Positions 58,901 to 63,927 of a DNA stretch of 64,000 nucleotides are shown here, piece after piece (within the stretch, counting starts at the first letter, position 1; every line of letters starts with the position of its first letter). The stretch covers positions 651,501-715,500 of the forward strand of contig NC_092636.1 in NCBI RefSeq assembly GCF_039555335.1, written 5' to 3'. The DNA is from Amphiura filiformis. Lineage: Eukaryota > Echinodermata > Ophiuroidea > Amphilepidida > Amphiuridae. The notes below the pieces were generated by a model, which did no database searches, was not told the DNA's origin, and was given only the letters and a program-made list of their open reading frames with translations. The position numbers were made by a program, and so were the translations under genes.

Positions 58901-60674
58901 TAACCCCATTGAAATTCACACTCCCTGTGGAAGATTAAGGTGATGACTTCCTGAGTGGGAAATGGATTCCATGGATGCACCAGGAAATCAATCCTTTACT
59001 GTGGGAGACCTCTGTTTCATTTCAAATAGGCATGGTCAATATTTTAAAGCATTATCCAAATCCAAGAGGAGAGCCAACTCGAGTCATTTGGATCCAAAAT
59101 ATTGACTGTTGTCTTGCTGATATAAATGTCTTGATGTGTACAGTTTCCCATCGGATCACCAGATGCTGTTTTACAACCAAGGTCAAATGTCTTACTCTCC
59201 ATATTTGGTGTCGTTCTGGACTGAATAAAAAGTGCCATAGACTATAATTCAAGACCGAATTAAAAAGACTAGTTTGCGTCCTGTCAATCAGACCAAAAAT
59301 GCTGTACTGCACAGGTTAGCAACCAATCATGTCACGTCTTTGCCCTGACGTCAGACGCAAACTAGTCTTTTTAATTCGGTCTTAAATTATAGTACAGACC
59401 ATTTTCCAACAGTCGAAGTCCCTGTGCATTGTATGCTGTGAATTCTCGCATATTCATGAGGGCCGATCATTCGTGTCTTATAATCATGCCAGCGTTGCAT
59501 GCCTTCGCATACACGCAATAGAGCTTTGCGTGCCATCGTGATTATGCAATAGACCGTAAAAATATGTGATTTAGGGATTCAATCATGTTTCACCGTTGTT
59601 CATCACCGTTTAACAACGATGCGGGACGCGTCGTCTGCGTGGTTTACTTCGCGAGGGTAGCTTAAGTAAACCACGCAGACGCGCCGGACGCGAGTTGTTA
59701 AACGGTGATGAACAACGATGAAACATGATTGAACTTTCAACAACGAAAAGAAGCTAAATATCGTATAATTCACGATTATTTTACGAAGAATGTCAGTTAA
59801 TCATTGCCACTCAGCCTTACAAAAACTTCGATGATTTTTCTTTTGATATCAGCAATAAAACTACAGAATAAAACGGCAATGTTTAGCCGCTACCTGAAAA
59901 ATACTGAATTCAAATTGTAAGCTGGCATACGCACAAAGGTTCCAGGCATGACGAATTTCTGGCGCTCTCGCGTAACGCGTAGTCTCGCTTCGCGTCAGCG
60001 TATACGCTTACAGTAAAAGTGTGGGTTCATCACGGTTTAACAACGGTTGGCTCCTGTACAAAGGTATAGGAAGAGTTGTTGAAAAGTGCATAGCAGTTTT
60101 GTCTGTCACACCTCATGGAAAGATCGGCCCTCATTATCGGGTGATGCTGAGACTTTGTCTGTTTGGAGTTAAAGATCGGCCCTCATTATCGGGTGATGCT
60201 GAGACTTTGTCTGTTTGGAGTTCATCTGTTTCTCTTTAGTCCATGAAAAGAGCCATGATTTTGACAAACCCCCATACATAAGACCACACTCTGTTTCAGA
60301 TTTTCAGGAAATGAAAATACCTGCGTTCACTTTCATAGTACAGCAAACACCACCAATTCAAGTCACACAACACAGTCCAATTGAAATGTACAGAGTGGAG
60401 GGTGCAAATGATGTTTTAAACACTCATACCGTAGTCAGTTACTGACACTCACTATGGCTAAATAGACACTTCAATTTTACATTCACAAATTTGACAAGCA
60501 ACATCAACACATACTGTAATGTCACTTGTTTCAAGGTGAAGTGATGACGTAACCTACCGATTCTGTCATTGTGTTTCTTCTGCTGGTGTATCCTGTGTTG
60601 GCAAAGCCTGTCTCCTCTGGTATCGTCTCATCTTCTTCATCTAGGCTCTTCTCTGTGCTGGTCCGACTTTTACT
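25082..60674 (-). CDS. TBC1D1/TBC1D4 (AS160)-like Rab GTPase-activating protein, 13 exons (N-terminus outside)
   Basis: Thirteen - strand exons (60558-60674, 49670-49738, 43489-43796, 39154-39287, 37766-37942, 36759-36920, 35438-35596, 34054-34205, 32740-32833, 31884-32043, 29928-30097, 28495-28722, 25082-25441) encode 762 residues plus TGA; every junction is GT-AG and phases match after allowing one extra base in exon 9. Residues 1-260 are Ser/Pro-rich linker and a helical stretch. The TBC domain runs from about 261 ([10 protein letters not shown]) to 480. It has the arginine finger in I-D-L-G-R (R315) and the glutamine finger in Y-C-Q (Q352). Residues 506-763 hold a coiled coil and Ser/Asn-rich tail. 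The family stimulates GTP hydrolysis on Rabs that move glucose-transporter vesicles and is controlled by Akt/AMPK phosphorylation. The upstream PTB-domain exons lie right of the window. The exon-9 frame break makes the copy as sequenced non-functional unless it is a sequence error. Confidence 0.93.
26999..27194. mobile_element. Inverted-repeat element
   Basis: AACAGCACTCTCTTGC (26999-27014) and its exact complement (27179-27194) bound a 196-bp segment with CCAATCA and AATTGCACTGGCC, related to 16949-17229. Confidence 0.5.
27532..27842. mobile_element. Fold-back MITE
   Basis: GGCCATCTTAATTAAATCCT and its complement AGGATTTAATTAAGATGGC, about 35 bp per arm, extended by GTGTCTGAAAGCT / AGCTTTGAGACAC. 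GC-rich ACGCGCGCGGC next to the right arm. Confidence 0.8.
28086..28468 (-). repeat. ~20-bp minisatellite beside a splice donor
   Basis: About 19 degenerate units of the type CACCCTGACACCCCTTGACC in tandem. It begins some 25 bases inside intron 12, right after the donor of exon 12. On the gene's sense strand it is G-rich (GGGTGTCAGGGTGGG), giving long spurious frames. Confidence 0.9.
28495..28722 (-). CDS. Rab-GAP exon 12
   Basis: Acceptor CTCCAACAG; donor CGG|GTAAGG. It encodes 76 residues: [15 protein letters not shown] (the conserved segment after the TBC domain) then a coiled coil with [15 protein letters not shown]. Confidence 0.93.
28780..28984. mobile_element. MITE with TACTGTAAAG termini
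   Basis: Begins TACTGTAAAG and ends CTTTACAGTG; the body has repeated TTGTG/CACAAAA and GAAATTT phrases on both strands. It lies in intron 11. Confidence 0.55.
28985..29927 (-). other. Rab-GAP intron 11, remainder
   Basis: AT-rich, no recognised feature. Confidence 0.45.
29928..30097 (-). CDS. Rab-GAP exon 11 (end of TBC domain)
   Basis: Acceptor CGGACAG before 30097; donor CAG|GTAAGA. With the split codon it reads [16 protein letters not shown] and ends [10 protein letters not shown], closely following TBC1D1/4. Confidence 0.93.
30098..31883 (-). other. Rab-GAP intron 10
   Basis: Contains the LINE fragment 30479-31205 on the opposite strand. 31206-31883 has an imperfect inverted pair (GTAAAAACATATAATG near 31417 and CATTTATGTTTTTACTG near 31454) but no clear element. 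Confidence 0.5.
30479..31205 (+). mobile_element. 5'-truncated LINE (CR1/L2-like 3' end)
   Basis: The + strand reads [13 protein letters not shown], then [10 protein letters not shown] and, after a one-base frame change, N-I-I-H-S-V-N-T-R, the usual C-terminal order of CR1/L2-type LINE reverse transcriptases. It stops near 30899 and ends with an (AATA)n tail at about 31180-31203. The frame change and an internal stop make it dead. Confidence 0.75.
31884..32043 (-). CDS. Rab-GAP exon 10 (TBC domain)
   Basis: Acceptor CATCAG; donor TTTG|GTGAGT. It reads [12 protein letters not shown] and [12 protein letters not shown], the TBC motif in which the Trp-containing segment is strongly conserved. 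Confidence 0.94.
32044..32739 (-). other. Rab-GAP intron 9
   Basis: AT-rich. A possible decayed MITE at about 32465-32682 (TACTGTAACATATGAAATAT ... ATATTGTTCTTTATGGTA) is too weak to call. Confidence 0.4.
32740..32833 (-). CDS. Rab-GAP exon 9 (TBC domain) with a one-base frame break
   Basis: Acceptor TGCTCTAG; donor CAG|GTAACT. The frame from exon 8 gives [21 protein letters not shown], then T-V-stop. Dropping one base at about 32770 restores [10 protein letters not shown], conserved in TBC1D1/4 (Q-Y-R-P-D-M), and the phase for exon 10. At 94 bases, the exon is one longer than the 93 required. The cause is an assembly or read error, or a disabling mutation of this allele. Confidence 0.9.
32866..33016 (+). 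repeat. ~150-bp polypurine tract
   Basis: Almost only A and G on the + strand (GAGAGAAAGAGAG, AGGGGATAGAAAGGGG, AGAAGAGGGACAG). On the gene's strand this is a polypyrimidine block 33-180 bases upstream of the exon 9 acceptor. Confidence 0.8.
33017..34053 (-). other. Rab-GAP intron 8, remainder
   Basis: AT-rich. A weak inverted pair (CCAGGGCATAGATTTT near 33829, AAATCTAGGCCCTG ending 33952) may be a decayed MITE. Nothing else recognised. Confidence 0.4.
34054..34205 (-). CDS. Rab-GAP exon 8 (catalytic fingers)
   Basis: Acceptor CAACAG; donor CAT|GTAAGT. It encodes G-R-T-F-P-T-H (arginine finger, Gly split with exon 7) and [14 protein letters not shown] (glutamine finger), the two catalytic motifs of TBC Rab-GAPs, both intact. 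Confidence 0.95.
34351..34491. mobile_element. Short fold-back element in intron 7
   Basis: GGGATGAAAACAAAACTCGACC and GGTCAAGTTTTGATTTCATCCC are near-complementary termini; the middle has repeated GGTTCCG/CCGGTTGG phrases. Confidence 0.65.
34492..34896 (-). other. Rab-GAP intron 7, featureless part
   Basis: AT-rich, nothing recognised. Confidence 0.4.
34897..35084. mobile_element. MITE, family 3, complete
   Basis: TGGGAAATTCCAATTGAAATCC left; GATTTCAACTGGAAATGCCA right. Full-length ~190 bp: each half carries CATACACCCCCTATGG and GACATGACCTTAATC, and the centre is a GGTCACCTGAATGGGTGACT hairpin. Confidence 0.8.
35151..35411. mobile_element. Fold-back element enclosing a tRNA-like fragment
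   Basis: Arms TAAAAACTTGATAGTTAGCA ... CGAGCGCTTTTGAAAACATG and complement CATGTTTTAAAAGCGCTC ... CTATTGAGTTTTTA. Inside, the - strand has TTTAGCTCAGTTGGTAAAGC (tRNA A-box and D-arm) near 35221-35250 but no B box. Confidence 0.65.
35438..35596 (-). CDS. Rab-GAP exon 7 (start of TBC domain)
   Basis: Acceptor TTATTCAG; donor TTAG|GTAAGA. It begins [13 protein letters not shown] (the R-x-x-W TBC signature) and ends H-S-I-L-I-D-L. Confidence 0.95.
35597..36188 (-). other. Rab-GAP intron 6, left part
   Basis: AT-rich, no recognised feature. Confidence 0.4.
36189..36427. mobile_element. MITE, family 4 copy b
   Basis: Inverted termini of about 31 bp: ACTAATGCGGCCCATACATG on the left and the complement ending CCGCATTAGT on the right, each followed by ATCAATTTGATT. 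The body matches 14138-14374. Confidence 0.8.
36759..36920 (-). CDS. Rab-GAP exon 6
   Basis: Acceptor GCATAG; donor CAAG|GTACGA. It encodes the helical linker just before the TBC domain: [13 protein letters not shown] (compare the conserved L-x-Y-E-E-I/L-x-P-C-L of TBC1D1/4), then E-W-E-R-L-L. An (AATA)n run lies at 36731-36746, just past the donor. Confidence 0.93.
36921..37487 (-). other. Rab-GAP intron 5, left part
   Basis: No recognised feature. Confidence 0.4.
37488..37560 (-). mobile_element. tRNA-like SINE head
   Basis: On the - strand TTACCTCAGTCGATAAGGCG (A box/D-arm) and GCGGGTTCGAACCCTGG (B box and T-arm; + strand 37499-37513). The acceptor stem ends do not pair, so it is a SINE head or tRNA pseudogene. 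Confidence 0.5.
37766..37942 (-). CDS. Rab-GAP exon 5
   Basis: Acceptor AATCACCAG; donor AAAG|GTAGGT. It starts with an acidic I-V-E-E-E-E-E-G and ends with [20 protein letters not shown], a helix typical of TBC1D1/4 upstream of the TBC domain. Confidence 0.93.
37972..38420. mobile_element. Fold-back MITE close to the exon 5 acceptor
   Basis: TTAAAGCCATATTATAACAT at the left and ATGTTATAATATGGCTTTA at the right are inverted. The GC-rich centre (38150-38280) holds CpG-containing ACGTACACGGCGTGCGGG. It starts about 30 bases upstream (in gene sense) of exon 5. Confidence 0.75.
38421..39153 (-). other. Rab-GAP intron 4, remainder
   Basis: AT-rich, nothing recognised. Confidence 0.45.
39154..39287 (-). 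CDS. Rab-GAP exon 4
   Basis: Acceptor CACAATACAG; donor CCAG|GTAAGA. It encodes [16 protein letters not shown] and R-R-S-S-W-R-Q-A, proline-directed and basic Ser/Thr sites in the regulatory linker. Confidence 0.9.
39288..39835 (-). other. Rab-GAP intron 3, left part
   Basis: AT-rich, nothing recognised. Confidence 0.4.
39836..39930 (-). mobile_element. SINE body fragment, copy c
   Basis: GGTAAAGGAGACGATCCTGT through CCATGTAATGTTGCTATAGG, matching the first part of 10408-10663; the tRNA head is missing. Confidence 0.65.
39989..40063 (+). CDS. Candidate first coding exon of an undescribed + strand gene
   Basis: ATG at 39989 opens 25 codons ([12 protein letters not shown]...V-N-K-F-K) ending exactly at AAG|GTAAGT, a near-perfect donor. 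About 60 bases of CpG-containing sequence precede the ATG, after a SINE fragment. It lies inside Rab-GAP intron 3, on the opposite strand. Similarity to a known protein is not recognised. The next exon in phase 0 was not found, so the link to the candidate exons downstream is open. An overlapping - strand frame could equally be chance. Confidence 0.25.
40064..40739. other. Intronic stretch with overlapping open frames
   Basis: Frames on both strands (40200-40517 -, 40311-40574 +) overlap in the same DNA; neither has recognisable motifs. CpG content is higher than in neighbouring introns. No feature called. Confidence 0.35.
40740..41019. mobile_element. Inverted-repeat element with 47-T run
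   Basis: CAGGGTTGTAGCTAGAGTAG (left) and TAGCGGCTACAACAACCCTG (right) are imperfectly inverted. A run of 47 T at 40923-40969 is followed by GC-rich AGCGAGTCGCCGCCGG. Possibly a retroposed sequence whose poly-A (on the - strand) was extended. Confidence 0.5.
41041..41350 (+). repeat. Diverged ~120-bp tandem repeats
   Basis: GATGAAAGGACT(T/G)TTTGTTTGCA and TTTTCCAACAAATTTATTTTGT recur two to three times with drift. Confidence 0.6.
41532..41607 (+). CDS. Candidate exon copy 1 (duplicated)
   Basis: Between TTTCAG and GAG|GTATGT, one frame is fully open (25 codons after one leading base, ending L-D-D-D-C-R-L-Q-E) and joins in frame to the candidate terminal exon at 41942. The encoded sequence is not recognised. 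The pyrimidine-rich middle could instead be the tract of a later acceptor (GATTGTAG at 41593). Confidence 0.25.
41707..41783 (+). CDS. Candidate exon copy 2 (duplicated)
   Basis: Second copy of the preceding exon candidate, 77 bases. The one-base change shifts the entry phase, but the frame still ends L-D-D-D-C-R-L-Q-E and stays open throughout. The pair could therefore be alternative exons or simple duplication. Confidence 0.2.
41942..42025 (+). CDS. Candidate terminal exon on the + strand
   Basis: Acceptor TTTCCCCTTCCAATCCCAG before 41942 is strong. In phase 0 it encodes [21 protein letters not shown] and stops at TGA 42023-42025. The composition looks protein-like. No family recognised. 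It lies inside Rab-GAP intron 3 on the other strand. Confidence 0.3.
   Translation, partial: DLFVKWHDAEVNELQHLIMRLYTVKPL
42026..43253. other. Intronic stretch with diverged direct repeats
   Basis: GACACATGGCAACATGGAA occurs at 42025 and 42211, each followed by a related ~150-bp segment. Around 42385-42650 the phrases TGGGCGGAAAAT and TTGGGTGC recur. No gene supported. Confidence 0.4.
43254..43466 (-). mobile_element. tRNA-derived SINE, copy b (best preserved)
   Basis: The - strand starts GGGAGCACGGTGGCCTAGCG (A box, complement at 43445-43455) and has CGGGTTCGAGCCCC (B box, 43400-43413), then GTGACGCCATCGTGTTGTGC and the family body. It ends only 22 bases from the splice donor of Rab-GAP exon 3. 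Confidence 0.8.
43489..43796 (-). CDS. Rab-GAP exon 3 (regulatory linker)
   Basis: Acceptor CTCATAG; donor CTAG|GTGAGA. It encodes 102 Ser/Pro/Thr-rich residues, [12 protein letters not shown] through [15 protein letters not shown] fits the Akt consensus R-x-R-x-x-S/T, in keeping with how this family is regulated; equivalence to a specific mammalian site is not shown. Confidence 0.88.
43797..46238 (-). other. Rab-GAP intron 2, left part
   Basis: AT-rich, with short TTATTATTAT and GTGTGTGTG runs (44390, 44688). Open frames, such as 44950-45180 on +, lack motifs. Nothing called. Confidence 0.4.
46239..46413. mobile_element. Short inverted-repeat element
   Basis: ATCAGGGGTGTGATT at the left and AATCACACCCCTGAT at the right, exact complements, bounding 175 bp. 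Confidence 0.65.
46994..47119 (+). CDS. Candidate + strand coding exon
   Basis: ATG at 46994 opens a 42-codon stretch ([14 protein letters not shown]..., [17 protein letters not shown]) up to G|GTATGT at 47119/47120. Its composition is more protein-like than neighbouring DNA and it keeps several CpGs. No partner exon or family recognised; it may be chance. Confidence 0.2.
47120..48782. other. Intronic stretch, nothing recognised
   Basis: AT-rich DNA without supported features. Confidence 0.4.
48783..48960. mobile_element. MITE, family 3
   Basis: TGGGACTATTCCACATGAAATC left; AAACTGGAATAGCC right; the left half has lost part of the GACCTTAATC segment. Confidence 0.7.
48961..49669 (-). other. 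Rab-GAP intron 2, right end
   Basis: AT-rich, nothing recognised. Confidence 0.4.
49670..49738 (-). CDS. Rab-GAP exon 2 (short, possibly alternative)
   Basis: Acceptor CTTCCCCCAG; donor GGA|GTGAGT. 23 codons: [23 protein letters not shown], phase 0 at both ends, so it can be skipped without a frame change. The GTGAGT donor was chosen over GTAGGA six bases earlier because it is the better consensus. Confidence 0.75.
49829..50475. repeat. Inverted satellite of TGTGATCATA units
   Basis: Two blocks of degenerate ATGTGATCATA repeats (49829-50111 and 50348-50462) flank a spacer bounded by GTGACCATCCACGACGAACC (50119-) and its complement ending 50348. The unit is itself palindromic (TGATCA), so the region can form many hairpins. 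Confidence 0.75.
50693..51045. mobile_element. TTAA-flanked fold-back MITE, small copy 1
   Basis: TTAA|GGGGGTACTACACCCC ... GTACCCCC|TTAA, 353 bp, with arms of ~150 bp. It lacks the array present in 1380-3456. Confidence 0.85.
51154..51514. mobile_element. TTAA-flanked fold-back MITE, small copy 2
   Basis: TTAA at 51150-51153 and 51515-51518; 361 bp. The centre GAAATGAGGTACATCCTAGG and complement form a short hairpin. It is the closest relative of the arms of 1380-3456. Confidence 0.87.
51519..51811 (-). other. Intronic spacer before the DIRS element
   Basis: AT-rich, nothing recognised. Confidence 0.4.
51812..52131. repeat. Palindromic left end of the DIRS element
   Basis: CCCAAACAAAAATGTTTGGT at the left is mirrored by ACCAAACATTTTTGTTTGGG at the right (to 52129), extending through GATCTTACCTTTCCGATGTT and its complement. 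Immediately afterwards (52131-52205) the terminal repeat starts again (ACTCAGTACACCGGTCGATC). Confidence 0.75.
52363..53455 (-). pseudogene. DIRS tyrosine recombinase, broken
   Basis: The N-terminal core-binding part (53165-53455) reads [12 protein letters not shown]. Downstream, in other frames, are S-G-R-R-C-S-E-L (around the first catalytic Arg) and [10 protein letters not shown] (H-x-x-R box, 52572-52793). Several frame changes separate them. The final catalytic Tyr was not located with certainty. Confidence 0.8.
53471..54076 (-). pseudogene. DIRS RNase H domain
   Basis: A 201-codon open frame with [30 protein letters not shown] and V-D-A-L-S-I-D-W, the usual RNase H and following region of DIRS polyproteins. 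The preceding R-x-x-T-E-F-H-I-N segment is shared with the next frame upstream. It is the longest intact piece of the element. Confidence 0.88.
54077..55148 (-). pseudogene. DIRS reverse transcriptase, broken
   Basis: [15 protein letters not shown] and [10 protein letters not shown] (motif A, Asp present) lie at 54760-54969. Near 54615-54640 another frame gives [10 protein letters not shown], motif C with Ala for the second Asp. A stop and frame change follow at the poly-T (54523-54530). Confidence 0.82.
55149..57996 (-). pseudogene. DIRS gag-like region with internal duplications
   Basis: Begins at ATG 57994-57996 with a basic stretch ([11 protein letters not shown]) and continues as Gly/Pro/Thr/Ala-rich frames (longest 56668-57339, 55999-56559). 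Gag of DIRS elements is poorly conserved, so this rests on position and composition. Stops occur within the first 50 codons. Confidence 0.6.
57444..57889 (-). repeat. 223-bp tandem duplication inside the DIRS gag region
   Basis: CTGGTATCCTCCTGCT starts at 57444 and 57667; the two units are nearly identical through CATAGGGGCTGTCACAGCAG. A shorter related phrase precedes at about 57400. It contributes to the frame disruption. Confidence 0.85.
58694..58870. repeat. Right inverted terminal repeat of the DIRS element
   Basis: CATATGGTGTGACGTCACCT through CCGGTGTACTGAGTCTACTA; the complement recurs at the left end of the element. Confidence 0.85.
58871..58975. mobile_element. Truncated MITE, family 3, abutting the DIRS terminus
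   Basis: TTTCAAATGGAGTCACCCAT and GGTAACCCCATTGAAATTC are the middle and right half of the family. The left half is missing where the DIRS repeat begins. Confidence 0.65.
59243..59391. mobile_element. Fold-back MITE, family 2 copy b
   Basis: TATAATTCAAGACCGAATTA...GACTAGTTTGCGTC and its complement; ~40-bp arms. The body is the reverse complement of 11882-12027. Confidence 0.8.
59406..60221. mobile_element. Fold-back MITE, family 1 copy c, interrupted
   Basis: CCAACAGTCGAAGTCCCTGT, CGCATATTCATGAGGGCCGA at the left and GATCGGCCCTCATTATCGGG ... GAGACTTTGTCTGTTTGGAG at the right are family-1 ends, but about 800 bp apart because another element is inserted. The right end is duplicated in tandem (60120-60171 and 60172-60221). 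Confidence 0.7.
59579..59733. mobile_element. Hairpin element nested in family 1 copy c
   Basis: TTCAATCATGTTTCACCGTT...CACCGTTTAACAAC is mirrored by GTTGTTAAACGGTG...CATGATTGAA, and the inner GTCTGCGTGGTTTACTT by AAGTAAACCACGCAGAC. A further TTCATCACGGTTTAACAACG at 60027 suggests a larger parent element ending there. Confidence 0.75.
60222..60557 (-). other. Rab-GAP intron 1, right end
   Basis: Nothing recognised. Confidence 0.4.
60558..60674 (-). CDS. Rab-GAP exon 1 of those in the window
   Basis: Acceptor TATATGTAG, so not the gene's first exon; donor TCG|GTAGGT. 39 codons: [16 protein letters not shown] then S-R-R-N-T-M-T-E-S. It is part of the linker after the (unseen) PTB domains. Evidence is splice sites, open frame and phase agreement rather than strong homology. 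Confidence 0.7.
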
Positions 60675-62052
60675 CTACATATAAAAGAAAAGTTTGGTAG
60701 GCATGTGTTAAAACAGTAGTTGAATTTTCACATTTTGCATTCTTGGAACAGTCATCTTGCAAAGCTAAAAATTATAATCATGCTGTTGTAAGAATAAATT
60801 AAACATTGGGTCAAGTTATCTGAAAATGGACCTAAGACAGGGGGAAAGGAATACTTTACAGATTATGATTTCTTACAACAACACAGTGGAAACTTCTACC
60901 CAAACACCAGTAAAATCTGTTGAAATTCAGTCACAGTAGTGTGATTTTGAATTGAGTTGGCACCTGTGGCAGGGTCAAGATAGCATGGGGCATTTACCCT
61001 ATAAACTTGGTATTTTCTTCTCCATCAGAACCAAAAATCACAGAATAGTCCACTATTTTTGGCAAAAATGCCAAATTTTAGGTAAATTTCAGATTTTTGC
61101 CCTCCCCCACTTCACTTTGCCCCTCCCCCACCATTGCCCAAAACCCTGGGGAAAATCCTCATGCCACCACTGGTTAGCATTGTCATGAGAAATTGCAATC
61201 TCTGAATCAACTCAACTCCATCCTCCCTCCCTGACACAATGAAGAGACAATTTAGACAAGCAGCACAGCAATGTGTTGTCCTACATAGATACATGGTCAT
61301 GTACCTTATACAGCAGCTATCCACAGAAATTATTGGATGCACTCAGCTGATAAAATGAATCCAATCAGAAAGATTACTCACCCAATTTCACAATGCTAAC
61401 CACTGTCTCGCTGATTTCTAATAAGTACCTTCTCCAAGCAATATGCATGGAATAATACAGAATTACACCAACAAACCGCTTTTTGCGTTGTTGTCTTCCA
61501 TATCGCATTGGACATGCTTAACTAGGGCAATATGTGTTTTCCTGGCTTAAATGGAATTATGTCGCAATGCACATCCACTACTTAATCTGTATAAACTGTC
61601 TGTGCATGATTAGAATTTTAATTACTTTCTGATGCTTACCCAGGATCACGACCCCTATAGGGAATATATTATTAGCCATGACACTATGAGCCAAAATGAA
61701 CTCATCCCCAGTCGCACAGTTCAATAACCCCATTCATCAATCATAGCTCAAGAGTTGAACTCATGTTGTCCAGTATGAATTTTTGTACCCATCACATTCA
61801 GAGGTCATTCTAGGAGTGTATAAGTATATTGGAGTTGTAGAACAGTGCCCTGACATATGAGCATATGGTCGAATCCAACCAAAAGTGTCCACGGGCCAAA
61901 AATAAAAGTCCGAAATAAAAATGTCTCCACAATTTTTTCCTTAAGCCCATTGATTGATGACATATTGGCCTTATAGGAACCAAAAGTGCCATTACTAATC
62001 TTGAAAAATAAATCCAGGACGTGTGATAGTAAATGTGATATCAAAACCCAAT
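60675..62052. other. Upstream intron, nothing recognised
   Basis: AT-rich. 60975-61165 resembles 25862-26020 (TTTACCC, CCCTCCCCCAC, CCACCACTGG), a possible old repeat without defined ends. Confidence 0.4.
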
Positions 62053-63927
62053 GTTACCTACGAATACCACTAGGATGCTTTCACTATCGCAATACTAATC
62101 AACCTAAAACAAATGGAATATTCCCATTAACGCTTTTTTTCGTGTAATGTAGACCACAGGGTGTCAGGAAAATGCTAACTCAACCAGAAAATATTTGTTT
62201 TTATTTTTATAACGTGATCAATATGATCTTAGTCAATTTATGCTAGTTTATTTTTGAAAATGAAGTTTAGGTCAGTTTCTGTATTTTATTTATCAAATGA
62301 GGATGAATCAATTTACACATTGTATAAGAACGAGTATGATATATGTTTTCAAGAATATTAGGAATTATACGCATACACCTAACGCTTTATACAATGAAAA
62401 GGTGAATAAACCCGGTATTCGTAGGTAACATGAGCGATTTAACAATATCTATATTGAGTTTATAGGTTTAAATTTTGCTATTATGGTAATGAATTAATAA
62501 AATGGTAGTTTTAGATCCCTTTCAGATGGTACGTCCAAATGAATAAATGCTATTACCTTGGATCAAAAATTTTTTGATGCTTTTAGCAAGATTTTGACCA
62601 CTTCATTTTGATATATAAGTAGTTAATCAGCAATTTTACATAATAAATAATTGTTGAATGAATCCGTATATGGGTAATAATAGTGTCCTGGGGTACCGCT
62701 TAAAGTTTTTGACAATTAATTTCCATTGGTAGGGACACTTCATTACACATGTCATGTATTATGCTGTATTCGTAAGTAACATTTCAGTATTTGTAGGTAA
62801 GAATTAGACTTTTGGTGGATATCACAATCAAAACTTCATTTTATAAAGCACTTTGAATGTATTATTTTCTTTATGTGCGTTTATTGATACTTTAAACCCT
62901 ATCATGTATTAATAATGTCGGTTCACAACGGTTGAAAGAGGATTGAAGTAAGAAACAAAGGCACTAAAGTGACTTTAATTTGCTTAATTGCACACAAATC
63001 GCTTAAAACCGTTATTGCAGACTTGTGAAGTCCATCTTGGAGTCAGTTACGTCTTGTGGCCTTTCGTTTGAGGGCAACTACAATTAGCTTTATACCAGGG
63101 TCCATCAATGTGTTGTCTAGATCATGAGACAATGAGAACAGTCGTTTTTTCCATGGTATTCAGTAGGTAACCTTAGCGAAACGCGTCAAAAGTTACCTTC
63201 GAATAAATCAATTTGGACACAAATTACTAAGAAACCAGAAGGTCGGTAACCATTTAAAATGAAGCACACATGACAGCTGTCAAATCTTAGTTTTTATCCC
63301 CTTCTAATCTTCTTTGAATCTGATTTTTCTTTCAAATGAGCAGACCGTCGTCTATTTCAGTACATATTTTTCACCAATTAAGCCGTATTCAGTTTTGCAT
63401 GGTGGGCATGTATGTGAATTCGCAACTTTCATTGACATATGATTTGATAGCAAACATACAGGCCTTCGTTATGTACCAATATGGGCATTGGCATGAATGG
63501 CGGTGTTTCACAATACTGTCATGATGTCAAACTGTATTCGTAGGTAACATTCGGTTACCGAAATTTACCTACGAATACTTGCTTTTATTGTTGACATCTC
63601 AGAAATATTTAAACGCAGGTGATTGAAACTTGGTAGAAATAAAGAGTGTATTACCCTGCACCTATTGCTTAACTATTGTTTACTATTCTCTCACTTTGTG
63701 GAAATGGCACAGCTTTTAACATGTATTCGGAGGTAATGCATATTTTTACCAAACCTACCTTTGTGCCATTTAGAATTTCTGGCAGCTAAACACAATAATA
63801 AAGATGTCCGAATGCAATGCATTTCAGTATTGGACATATCAAAGCTTGTATCAATTGCGCATTTATTAGTGATTTCCATTTTTAAAGATATATCTAGTGC
63901 TATGAAAAATTGTATTCAGTAGGTAAT
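62053..63927. repeat. Cluster of ten GTATTCGTAGGTAAC-type motifs
   Basis: Copies: 62053-62067 (-), 62415-62429 (+), 62766-62780 (+), 62787-62801 (+), 63156-63171 (+), 63192-63205 (-), 63534-63548 (+), 63564-63578 (-), 63723-63737 (+), 63912-63927 (+). Three (62053, 62415, 63534) are exact; the others have one or two changes or one extra base. Spacing is irregular and both orientations occur. No gene or transposon frame is present between them. No such copies were noticed elsewhere in the window. Confidence 0.8.
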
